Positions 14,560 to 22,026 of a stretch of 35,027 nucleotides of DNA are shown here, piece by piece. The notes under the pieces were generated by a model, which did not search any database, was not told the DNA's origin, and worked only from the letters and a program-made list of their open reading frames with translations. A program made the position numbers and the translations under genes. Origin of the DNA: an uncultured Eubacteriaceae bacterium (lineage in GTDB: Bacteria > Bacillota > Clostridia > Eubacteriales > Eubacteriaceae); NCBI GenBank assembly GCA_947630385.1, contig CANRHG010000001.1, positions 1 through 35,027 on the forward strand, written 5' to 3'. The stretch's first letter is position 1. Every line of letters begins with the position of its first letter.

Positions 14560-15820
14560 GATAAAAACTGTCCCCTCCCAAAAAGATACTCTTCGAATGG
14601 TCGTCTTCGATCAATTCCGCTTCCGGTTCGGCTTCGAGGAGCGAATTTACGACGTCTTCATTTTCCGCCTCTCCGACGGTACAGGTACTGTAGACGAGCT
14701 CTCCTCCGGGCTTAAGATAGCGGTAAGCGTTCGCCAAGATCTTTTTTTGAAGCGGGACCAAAACTTCGATTCTTCCTTCGTCTTCAAAGCGGATTTCAGG
14801 CCTTCTACGAATGACCCCCAGTCCGGAACACGGTACGTCGACCAAGACCTTATCAAAGGCTTCTTCCCATTTGGGTTCAAACTTCGTCGCGTCCTTAGGG
14901 ACAAACCGTATGTTTTTAAGCCCCAGCCGTCCCGCGTTTCCGCGCACGAGATCCAACCGGTTTGTGGAGATATCGCTCGAGGTGATCTCGGCCTCTCCCT
15001 GAGCGAGCTGCGCCAAGTGGATCGTCTTTCCTCCCGGAGCCGAGCACAGATCTAAAATCTTTTCACCTTTTTTCGGTTCCAGTAGTTTTGAAATTTCGAT
15101 AGCGCCCTGGTCCTGAACCGTAAGTTTTCCGTCTTTAAAAAGTTTTAGGTCGCGGATATTTCTTAAGTTTGACGAATTAGTAAGTATGATGGCTTCTTTT
15201 TCAATTCCGGGAAGCTTAGAATACTCAGGGCCTAAGTTTAAAGCTTCAAGTTCCTCAAATACAGCTTCGCTGTCATCCTCCGCGACCCTCACCGTAAGCG
15301 CCGGAGCTTTATTGATTTGATTTAAGATCTTAACGAAAGAGTCCGGATAGGATTCCTTAAACTTTTTAACGATCCAACTGGGTATGGAATAGCGGACCGC
15401 TAAATTCTTCGACTCGTTGATTTGCGTTTTTATCTTTTTTTCGTGACGGATGATGTTTCGTAAGACCCCGTTGGCAAAGCCGCCCCGGTTCTTGTCGACG
15501 CGTTTGACCTGCTTTACCGCCTCATCGACGATCGCGTGTTCAGGGATTTTATCTAAGAAGAACAGCTGGTAAACGGCCAGTCTCAAAGCCCACTTGATAC
15601 GTTTGTCGAGTTTGTCATAACCGTGTTTGACAAAAGCCTTTAAAATCGAGTCGATCGTGATCTTTCGTTGCAGGCTTCCGTAAACGAGATTGACCAGCAG
15701 GTTCTTATCCTTTTGATTTAAAACTTCTTCGTTTAAGAGTCTTTTTATCTCTAAATTAGAAAACGCTTGTTCCCGGTCGATGTAAACAAGCGTTTTCAGT
15801 GCAAGGTCTCGTATATTCAT
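14537..15820 (-). CDS. rsmB: 16S rRNA (cytosine967-C5)-methyltransferase
   Basis: Predicted to form m5C967 in 16S rRNA. The 427-residue protein has an N-terminal NusB-like RNA-binding domain (about 1-135) and a C-terminal SAM domain with LDLCSAPGGKT, VDVPCSGLGVIRRRPE and the catalytic Cys in YSTCTV. The start overlaps the fmt stop by 4 bp. Confidence 0.97.
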   Translation of the reverse strand: MNIRDLALKTLVYIDREQAFSNLEIKRLLNEEVLNQKDKNLLVNLVYGSLQRKITIDSILKAFVKHGYDKLDKRIKWALRLAVYQLFFLDKIPEHAIVDEAVKQVKRVDKNRGGFANGVLRNIIRHEKKIKTQINESKNLAVRYSIPSWIVKKFKESYPDSFVKILNQINKAPALTVRVAEDDSEAVFEELEALNLGPEYSKLPGIEKEAIILTNSSNLRNIRDLKLFKDGKLTVQDQGAIEISKLLEPKKGEKILDLCSAPGGKTIHLAQLAQGEAEITSSDISTNRLDLVRGNAGRLGLKNIRFVPKDATKFEPKWEEAFDKVLVDVPCSGLGVIRRRPEIRFEDEGRIEVLVPLQKKILANAYRYLKPGGELVYSTCTVGEAENEDVVNSLLEAEPEAELIEDDHSKSIFLGGDSFYHAKIKKR

Positions 15821-16749
15821 AATTTGGTTGCGTTAAGCGTATTTCCTTTAAAGAAATCGTCCACTTTCATTCTTTTTTTGCCCGGAAACTGGATTTCATT
15901 GATTTTAACGGCCCCGTCCTCCGTAGCGACGATGAGTCCCTGTTTTAAATCTTTGGACAAAACGGTTCCGGGCTCCGGACCGGCTTTCGTATTATAAATC
16001 TCAGGGCTAAAAAACTTAACCTTTTGGCCACCGATATTTACGTAAGCTCCCGGAAAAGAATCAAAGGCGTTGATCTGTCTTACGACCTTTTTTGATGGGG
16101 CCTTAAAGTCGATCTTTGCGTCTTCCTTTTGAATCTTTGCCGTATACGAAGCATCCCCGTCGTTTTGTTTTTCGGATTTTAAAATAACGTCGTCGTAATT
16201 ATCCAAAACACTAAGTAGGAGATCAGCCCCTTCTACAGCGAGTCTGTCGTGGAGTTTTTCGGCCGTAGTCGATTCATCTATAGGGATGATAAAAGAGCTT
16301 ATAATATCTCCCGTATCCATCCCTTCATCGACTTTCATGATCGTAACGCCGCTTTTATCGTCTCCGTTTAAGATGGCCGTTTGAATGGGCGACGGACCGC
16401 GATAAGCGGGCAGAAGCGAAGCGTGGATATTTAAGTTGTCCTTTTTTGCGATTTCAAGAACTTCCGGCCTTAAAATCTGTCCGTAAGAACAGACGATTAA
16501 AAAGTCCGGTTGTAGGTCCCTGATCTTTTCAAGACTTTTCTTATCCGAAACGTCCTGTGGCTGGTAAACCTCTAGGCCGAGCTCCAAAGCCTTTTTCTTA
16601 ACCGGTAAAAAGCGTACTTTATTGCCCCGCCCACTCTTTTTATCGGGTTGGGTGATGACAAGTTCTACGTCGGCGGACTCGTTTAAGCGCTCAAGAGCCG
16701 GGACCGCAAAATCAGACGAACCGAGAAAGACCACCTTAGCTTTCGTCAT
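15817..16749 (-). CDS. fmt: Methionyl-tRNA formyltransferase
   Basis: Formylates initiator Met-tRNA using 10-formyl-THF. The catalytic Asn, His and Asp are in NIHASLLPAYRGPSP and MDTGDII; the C-terminal OB-like domain follows. The ATG at 16749 (MTKAKVVFLGSSDFA) gives 310 residues and a 14-bp overlap with def; an upstream TTG at 16776 would add nine residues that do not match the family. Coupling to def is likely because no clear ribosome-binding site is seen. Confidence 0.96.
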   Translation of the reverse strand: MTKAKVVFLGSSDFAVPALERLNESADVELVITQPDKKSGRGNKVRFLPVKKKALELGLEVYQPQDVSDKKSLEKIRDLQPDFLIVCSYGQILRPEVLEIAKKDNLNIHASLLPAYRGPSPIQTAILNGDDKSGVTIMKVDEGMDTGDIISSFIIPIDESTTAEKLHDRLAVEGADLLLSVLDNYDDVILKSEKQNDGDASYTAKIQKEDAKIDFKAPSKKVVRQINAFDSFPGAYVNIGGQKVKFFSPEIYNTKAGPEPGTVLSKDLKQGLIVATEDGAVKINEIQFPGKKRMKVDDFFKGNTLNATKL

Positions 16750-17239
16750 TGTCGTATTTGTTAAGGGTGCCTTCAATTACTTTATCGATAAAGACGATGC
16801 CGTTTAAATGGTCGATTTCGTGGCAAAAACAACGGGCCACCATGTCGGTATATTCTTCAATGACTTCCTCGCCGTCGATGTTTTGATATTTTACCTTCAC
16901 GCGTTCCGGTCGGCTGACTTCACCGAATTGTTCCGGAAAACTCAAACAGGCCTCTCTTCGTGTGATTTCGCCTTCTTCTTCGATGATTTCCGGATTGACC
17001 GCGACGATCGGACCTTCCCCAAAAATGTCCTGGTATTCTTCTTCGTCTCCAAAGTCGACGATCGCGATTCGTTTTAAAATTCCAACCTGTGGTGCGGATA
17101 GACCGACACCGTCTTTGGTCTTTAACGTGTCGATCATATCTTCGATGAGTTCCTTTACACGGTCGTTGATGACCGGAACCGGTTTTGAGATTTTTCTTAA
17201 TATAGGATCGGTATCCGTACGGATCATTCTAATTGCCAT
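16736..17239 (-). CDS. def: Peptide deformylase
   Basis: Removes the N-formyl group from new proteins, the counterpart of fmt. The 167-residue metalloenzyme has the three signature motifs GVGLSAPQVG, EACLS (usually EGCLS) and HEIDH. The ATG at 17239 follows GAGGG by about 5 nt; the open frame continues 14 codons upstream but without a matching N-terminus. Confidence 0.96.
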   Translation of the reverse strand: MAIRMIRTDTDPILRKISKPVPVINDRVKELIEDMIDTLKTKDGVGLSAPQVGILKRIAIVDFGDEEEYQDIFGEGPIVAVNPEIIEEEGEITRREACLSFPEQFGEVSRPERVKVKYQNIDGEEVIEEYTDMVARCFCHEIDHLNGIVFIDKVIEGTLNKYDNDES

Positions 17240-17294
17240 ATTTCCCTCAATTTCTAAATAAGCTAATACAAATCTTATCACGAAACCGTCAAAC

Positions 17295-19292
17295 TTATAA
17301 AACCGAAGGTGGGTTAACGAGAAGTTGCAGGCTGCTGTTTAAGGCCTTGATCTCTCCTTCGTCGATCATTTGGGATAAAAATTCGGAAAAGCCGACCCTT
17401 TTTGGGTCTTTGATCGTAAATTTGGTCAAAATGCTTCCGTCCCGGTCTTTGACCTGATAGGGGAGCTCAATTATTAAGCGATCGGCCTGATCAAACCTGT
17501 TTCTGATGCGATTAATCAGGGTTATACTATCTTTATCGGCCAGTAGCGGCTTGTCGGATTTAAAGGTAAATAGATACAAATCCGAAAACGGGGGCAAATT
17601 TGAATCTTCCCTAAATTTAAGGTCCTGGGTCAAAAATAGATCGTCAAACTCTGCTAGGCCCGAATAAAAACTATTGTTGTAGGCGTTGGACTGAACGATC
17701 ATCTCCGCGTTCGGGTAAGTTTCTAAAACCTGAGAATAATTGCGTAAAACCCGTTCCCCGTTTAAAAAGTTTTGGCTGCTTAGTTCAGAATCGATCGATA
17801 CCGCCAAAATCTTTTTAATATCGTCTAGACCCAGATGTTTTAACTGATTGACGGTCCCGATGATGATATCGGCCGACGCTACGTCCTCGTCCGACGCGTC
17901 TTTTATATTTTTTTGATCAAAACTTTCTTTTAAGATCTCTTTTAAGCGCGGTCTTCCAACGTCGTTATAACTGATGCGCTCGCTCCCACACTCCGGGCAT
18001 TCCTCGAACTTTTTTGCCTTATAGCCGCAGCGGCTACAAAAAACTTCGTTTTCTTCTTTGTCCAGCTGCAAAAAAGCGTTACACTCCGGGCACTTTAGGC
18101 TCCGGCCGCACCGGTTGCAGTACGGGACGTCTTTAAGACTGATCCGGTTTAAGACGATGTAGACTTTTTCCGCGCTTGTGGCGCCTTTAAGATAGGTATC
18201 GAGTTTTCTTGATAAAAAATTATCGGATATTAGACCGCTCTCGTTGTTTACGTATTCGACTTTAAGGTTCGGCAGCCCGAACAAGTCGAGTTCCTGCCAC
18301 GAACCGTTTCTTTTTTTATATAGCGAAAGTACGGAGTCCACGTAATCGGTGTAGATGACCTTTTTATCCCAAAGGGAAGAAATTTCTTCTACGACTTCCA
18401 CGAGATTGTATTTGGTCGCTTCATTGGAATAATAATTCAGATCCCCCGTTTCAGCGACGATGATCTCATTTAGATCCTTAAAGGGCAAAAAGGCGGAACT
18501 GTGGGTCCCGACCACGATCCGGTAGTTGCCGGCAGCGACGTTATCGATCAGGTCTTCTTTTTCTCTCTTTGGTAGGTCGTTTAAATATAACGTCGGATAA
18601 AGACCTAAGTCTTTTAAATACTCGCTAAAATCTCTTGCTTTTAACTTGCTTGGAAAAACAACTAAGATCTGTCCGGATAGTTTTTGGGCTTCGTTAAAGA
18701 CCAGCCTGGCCAGCTTTTCTTTATCGGTGATTTTTATAAACGCGTTTTTTGGAATCTCCGGCAGGTCGTCTAAAAACGGAACGTTTTGTTTTTTCGTCTC
18801 CCTTTTTTCTTCGACCACTTCAAGTTCATTTAGCCGTCTTAAAGTACTTTTCGTTAAGTTTGGGATTTCTTTTTTTAAGTCTTCAAACGTCGCCGGGCCT
18901 TTTTTTAACCGGTCCCGGACCAGGACCTGGTTCTTTCCCCGTAAGTTTTGGTCTTTATTTAAACGATAAAAGACCTCCTCGGCCGACGAGCCGGTCGGCG
19001 CGGGAAAAAATGTCGTCGTACGGTAAAGCGGTAATTTAAATTTATCCTTTATAAAAAAACTAAGCCTTAACTGATCAACATTAAGGCTTTTCTTTTTATC
19101 TATATTTGTAATTTTCTTTAATTTTCCTTTAAAATCCGCTTCGTCTTTGATCCGGGTAACGATCCCCTTTGATTTTCTGTATCCAAAACTAAGGTCTACG
19201 ACATCGCCTACCTTTACCGTTTCAGGTACGAGATACTCATAACTTCTGTCGGTTCCAATGTTCGTATCGATGTAGACCTCAGCTATCTTCAC
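17295..19292 (-). CDS. priA: Degenerate PriA-like primosomal protein, helicase motifs lost
   Basis: Clearly PriA by position and layout: the 3'-fork-binding N-terminus (IAEVYIDTNIGTDRSYEYLV), a winged helix (about 105-165), eight zinc-binding Cys (392, 395, 401, 404, 419, 422, 432, 435) and the C-terminal domain. But the GxGKT of Walker A is absent where expected (about 185-195, IKITDKEKLARL), the DEEH box reads AETG (about 280-283), and the QVAGRAGR motif reads SQVLETYPN (about 520). Neighbouring landmarks such as RIVVGTHSSAFLPF survive. It is full length (665 residues), so this is not truncation. It may act as a fork-binding and DnaB-loading scaffold without ATPase activity, as proposed for actinobacterial PriA. 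The GTG at 19292, with GAGGATC upstream, is preferred and overlaps rpoZ by 14 bp. Confidence 0.9.
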   Translation of the reverse strand: MKIAEVYIDTNIGTDRSYEYLVPETVKVGDVVDLSFGYRKSKGIVTRIKDEADFKGKLKKITNIDKKKSLNVDQLRLSFFIKDKFKLPLYRTTTFFPAPTGSSAEEVFYRLNKDQNLRGKNQVLVRDRLKKGPATFEDLKKEIPNLTKSTLRRLNELEVVEEKRETKKQNVPFLDDLPEIPKNAFIKITDKEKLARLVFNEAQKLSGQILVVFPSKLKARDFSEYLKDLGLYPTLYLNDLPKREKEDLIDNVAAGNYRIVVGTHSSAFLPFKDLNEIIVAETGDLNYYSNEATKYNLVEVVEEISSLWDKKVIYTDYVDSVLSLYKKRNGSWQELDLFGLPNLKVEYVNNESGLISDNFLSRKLDTYLKGATSAEKVYIVLNRISLKDVPYCNRCGRSLKCPECNAFLQLDKEENEVFCSRCGYKAKKFEECPECGSERISYNDVGRPRLKEILKESFDQKNIKDASDEDVASADIIIGTVNQLKHLGLDDIKKILAVSIDSELSSQNFLNGERVLRNYSQVLETYPNAEMIVQSNAYNNSFYSGLAEFDDLFLTQDLKFREDSNLPPFSDLYLFTFKSDKPLLADKDSITLINRIRNRFDQADRLIIELPYQVKDRDGSILTKFTIKDPKRVGFSEFLSQMIDEGEIKALNSSLQLLVNPPSVL

Positions 19293-19710
19293 TAAGATCC
19301 TCTTTTTCGCTTTCCTCTGTTTCGGGCGCTTCGTCCTTTTGACTTTCTTCTTCTTCTGGTGCTTCGTCAAACAGTTTTATTTCTACGTCCGCTTCGGAAG
19401 GAGCAGTCTCTAGATCCTGGCCCTCCGACGTTTCGTCTTGGGCGGCTTCCTCTTTGGTTTGTTCGGAATGCGGGTGTTCCCCAAAAGCGGGATTGACCAG
19501 CTCGATCAGGCCCTCGTCGATTTCTTCGGTCGCAATCGAGATGGGATTGTTGATTCGAACCGGAATAAGGGGATTGGCTCCGTCGATGATCTCACGGGCC
19601 CTTTTGGCGGTTGCCAAGACGAGTTCGTATTTGTTGTTGGCCCTTTTGATCAAATCGTTAAGCGCCGGATAACGCATTCCGTTTACTTTTTTATAATTGT
19701 TATGACTCAT
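19279..19710 (-). CDS. rpoZ: RNA polymerase omega subunit with a long acidic tail
   Basis: Omega helps fold and hold the beta' subunit. The N-terminal 77 residues match the family (RYPALNDLIKRANNKYELVL, ATAKRAREI, NPISIATEEI). The usual protein ends near there. Here 66 further residues follow, mostly Glu, Asp, Ser and Pro (for example EAPEEEESQKDEAPETEES), with no visible fold. The ATG overlaps gmk by 4 bp. The last codons overlap the priA start. The coaBC (dfp) gene often next to rpoZ is absent. Confidence 0.94.
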   Translation of the reverse strand: MSHNNYKKVNGMRYPALNDLIKRANNKYELVLATAKRAREIIDGANPLIPVRINNPISIATEEIDEGLIELVNPAFGEHPHSEQTKEEAAQDETSEGQDLETAPSEADVEIKLFDEAPEEEESQKDEAPETEESEKEDLSEDS

Positions 19711-20345
19711 ATGACCTCCCCTTTATCTTGATCCAAGATGGTTTTTACTTTACATTCTTCGGCCCCGATAATTGAAGCCAGTTGCGATACGGACTTGGTG
19801 ATCCGTCCGGGTTTGTTGATGATGATGTAATCGTAAGAAGAAATGTTTTTGATTTCTTCTTTAGATTTACCCAGACGCAGTTGTATCTGTTCTTCCGTCT
19901 CCGTTTTTCGCCCTCTGATTTGATCCTCGAGCGTCTTGATCGAATTCGGTAGGATATAGATCAGGACGACTTTCGGATAAGTCTGTTTTACCTGCATGGC
20001 CCCCTGGGGGTCGATCTCTAAGATAACGTTGTGACCGTTTTGAAGATTTTCTATGATGGGCGCTTTGGGCGTCCCGTAATGCTTGGTATAGACCCCGGCA
20101 CATTCCAGGTAATAGTCTTTATTTCTTCGTTCTTCGAATTCTTCTTCGCTGATGTAGAAATATTCCCGACCTTCTTTTTCCCCTTTTCTCGGGGCCCTGG
20201 TGGTCTCCGAAACCGAAAGATACGTATCGGGAAAACGGTTGACGTACGAACGGCAGATGGCGCTTTTTCCGGCTCCGCTGGGACCGGACACGACAAACAA
20301 AAGCCCGTATTTTAACTCAAATTCTTTTTCAAAATTTTCATTCAA
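19707..20345 (-). CDS. gmk: Guanylate kinase
   Basis: Phosphorylates GMP to GDP. The 212-residue protein has the P-loop GPSGAGKS, the GMP-binding SVSETTRAPRKGEKEGREYF region and LEIDPQGA. The N-terminus is extended about 12 residues before the usual GLLFVVSGPSG. It overlaps yicC by 8 bp and rpoZ by 4 bp. The remA gene usual between yicC and gmk in Bacillota is missing. Confidence 0.97.
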   Translation of the reverse strand: MNENFEKEFELKYGLLFVVSGPSGAGKSAICRSYVNRFPDTYLSVSETTRAPRKGEKEGREYFYISEEEFEERRNKDYYLECAGVYTKHYGTPKAPIIENLQNGHNVILEIDPQGAMQVKQTYPKVVLIYILPNSIKTLEDQIRGRKTETEEQIQLRLGKSKEEIKNISSYDYIIINKPGRITKSVSQLASIIGAEECKVKTILDQDKGEVI

Positions 20346-21213
20346 TGTTTTGAACCTGCTCTCTTATCTTCTCCAGTTCGCTCTTTAGGTCTACCACCAA
20401 TTTGAGAATCTTCGTACTGTCGGTCTTGGAACCGATGGTATTTATCTCCCGGTTAAGTTCCTGCGCCAAAAAGTCTAATTTACGCCCTACCGGCTCGTCC
20501 GTCTCAATCAACTGGTTTAAACGTTTAATATGACTCTTAAGACGGGTCAATTCTTCGTTGATGTCGCGTTTGTCGCTCAGATAAGCTACTTCGTTTAGAA
20601 AACGGTATTCGTCAAAGGGTATTTCTTTTAAGCTTTCCTTGATCCGGGTTTCTAACTTATTTTTTGACGCTTCAAACTCCGTCGGGGCCAGTTCCTCGAT
20701 CTGCGTTATAATCTCATCGATCGTATCCCTTCGCGCCTCAATATCCTTTTTAAGGTTTTTGCCTTCTTTTTTTCGTTCCTCGACCAGTTGGTCTAAAGCG
20801 TTCGAGAACGTCTTTTCTAGGAGCCCGGAGAGGCGCTCTTCGTCAATTTCTTCTTCGACCGTTAAGATCTCGGGGATAAGCAGGAGTTGCGTGAGATCGA
20901 CCGAGCCCGTTATACCTTCGCCCAGTTCTTTTATCTGCTCTCCGGCCTCAAGATAAGCTTTGGCAAGCTCGCGGTTTAGCGAAAGTTTCTTAGAGGAATC
21001 CCCTACCTCCGTAACCTTGATAAAAGCCTCGACTTTTCCCCTGCTTAACTTTTCTTTTAAAAGCTTTCGTAAGTCAAGATCAAAGCGCATTAAAGGCGGC
21101 GGCAACCGCAGATTGATATCCAAATATTTGCTGTTGACCGTTTTAAGATTGACTTCTATATCGTAGTCCGTTTCTTTTAACTCGGAGCGTCCAAAGCCGG
21201 TCATGCTTTTCAA
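20338..21213 (-). CDS. YicC family endoribonuclease-like protein
   Basis: YicC/YloC family (291 residues). Members are now regarded as endoribonucleases involved in RNA turnover; the role in this organism is inferred. The start MKSMTGFGRSELKETDYDIE and VNSKYLDINLRLPPPL are diagnostic, as is the C-terminal EPVGRKLDFLAQELNREINT with GSKTDSTKI. The middle is helical and charged. It overlaps dapF by 4 bp. Confidence 0.95.
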   Translation of the reverse strand: MKSMTGFGRSELKETDYDIEVNLKTVNSKYLDINLRLPPPLMRFDLDLRKLLKEKLSRGKVEAFIKVTEVGDSSKKLSLNRELAKAYLEAGEQIKELGEGITGSVDLTQLLLIPEILTVEEEIDEERLSGLLEKTFSNALDQLVEERKKEGKNLKKDIEARRDTIDEIITQIEELAPTEFEASKNKLETRIKESLKEIPFDEYRFLNEVAYLSDKRDINEELTRLKSHIKRLNQLIETDEPVGRKLDFLAQELNREINTIGSKTDSTKILKLVVDLKSELEKIREQVQNIE

Positions 21214-21980
21214 ATTTCTAACTCTCCTTTAAATACGTACTTTGCCGGTCCGGCCATGGTGATTTCGTCTTCAGTCACCTTGATTTTTAACTCGCCACCC
21301 GGGACCGACACGCTTACTTCATCATCGACCAAACCCACCTGGTTCAAGTAATAAACCGTCGCGCTGGCTCCGGAACCGCAGGCTAAGGTCAGCCCGTCGC
21401 CTCTTTCCCAGGTCTTTAGCCGAACGTGATTTCTGTCTAAAACTTCCACAAAATTTACGTTTATCCCGTCTTTAAAATAGGAACCTTTTTCAAGCATGGG
21501 ACCTACAATTTCAACCGGGAAATCCTCGAGCCGGTCTCCCTGCAGAATTAAGTGCGGATTTCCGATATCCACGATGCCATAATTTACGTTTTTGTCATCA
21601 AAATCAAAACTATCCAGGTCTAATAAGATAGCCTTTGGCATCTCAACTTCAATAAGGTCACCTTTTATCTTAACATTAGTGAGCCCGGCATCAGATGAAA
21701 TGTTCGCTTCTTTACCGATCATTCCGTGATCCAGTAGGTAGCGCGAAAGACACCGAAGTCCGTTTCCGCAGATTTCCGCTCTTGTACCGTCTTTATTAAA
21801 GTAATTCATGTGATAGAATTTCTTTTTACCTAGTAAAATAAGACCGTCCGCGCCGATCCCAAAATGGGGATCGCATAAAAACCGGATCGTCTCCTCATCG
21901 AGTTCGATCTTTTGGTCTAAGTTGTCGATTATAATAAAATCGTTTCCACATCCTTGGTATTTTTCAAATAATAAATCCAC
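21210..21980 (-). CDS. dapF: Diaminopimelate epimerase
   Basis: Converts LL- to meso-diaminopimelate for lysine and peptidoglycan. Both catalytic Cys are present, in ICGNGLRC and in LACGSGASA, as is the N-terminal FEKYQGCGNDF. The GTG at 21980 gives 256 residues; the open frame runs to 22100 but that part lies over rqcH and the promoter region. No ribosome-binding site precedes the GTG, and a TATAAT on the minus strand ends 7 bp before it, so the mRNA may be leaderless. It heads the long run that ends at thiN. Confidence 0.96.
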   Translation of the reverse strand: MDLLFEKYQGCGNDFIIIDNLDQKIELDEETIRFLCDPHFGIGADGLILLGKKKFYHMNYFNKDGTRAEICGNGLRCLSRYLLDHGMIGKEANISSDAGLTNVKIKGDLIEVEMPKAILLDLDSFDFDDKNVNYGIVDIGNPHLILQGDRLEDFPVEIVGPMLEKGSYFKDGINVNFVEVLDRNHVRLKTWERGDGLTLACGSGASATVYYLNQVGLVDDEVSVSVPGGELKIKVTEDEITMAGPAKYVFKGELEI

Positions 21981-21987
21981 GAAAAAA

Positions 21988-22006
21988 ATTATAATAGAAA
22001 TATAAT
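21988..22006. promoter_or_regulatory. Divergent promoter region between dapF and rqcH
   Basis: Only 46 bp separate the two divergent genes. TATAAT occurs on the minus strand at 21993-21988 (towards dapF) and on the plus strand at 21990-21995 and 22001-22006 (towards rqcH). -35 boxes are weak in both directions. The rqcH leader carries AAGAGG 5 nt before its ATG; dapF has none. The overlapping -10 elements suggest the two directions compete. Confidence 0.55.
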
Positions 22007-22026
22007 TGCAATAAAAAGAGGAATCT

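Noticed and set aside
14453..15055. A 200-codon plus-strand open frame across rlmN and rsmB
   Set aside because: It is antisense to two conserved methyltransferases and has no recognisable motif.
19293..19370. A 26-residue very basic N-terminal extension on PriA
   Set aside because: It is the frame-shifted shadow of the acidic rpoZ tail. The GTG at 19292 has a ribosome-binding site and begins exactly at the PriA family N-terminus.
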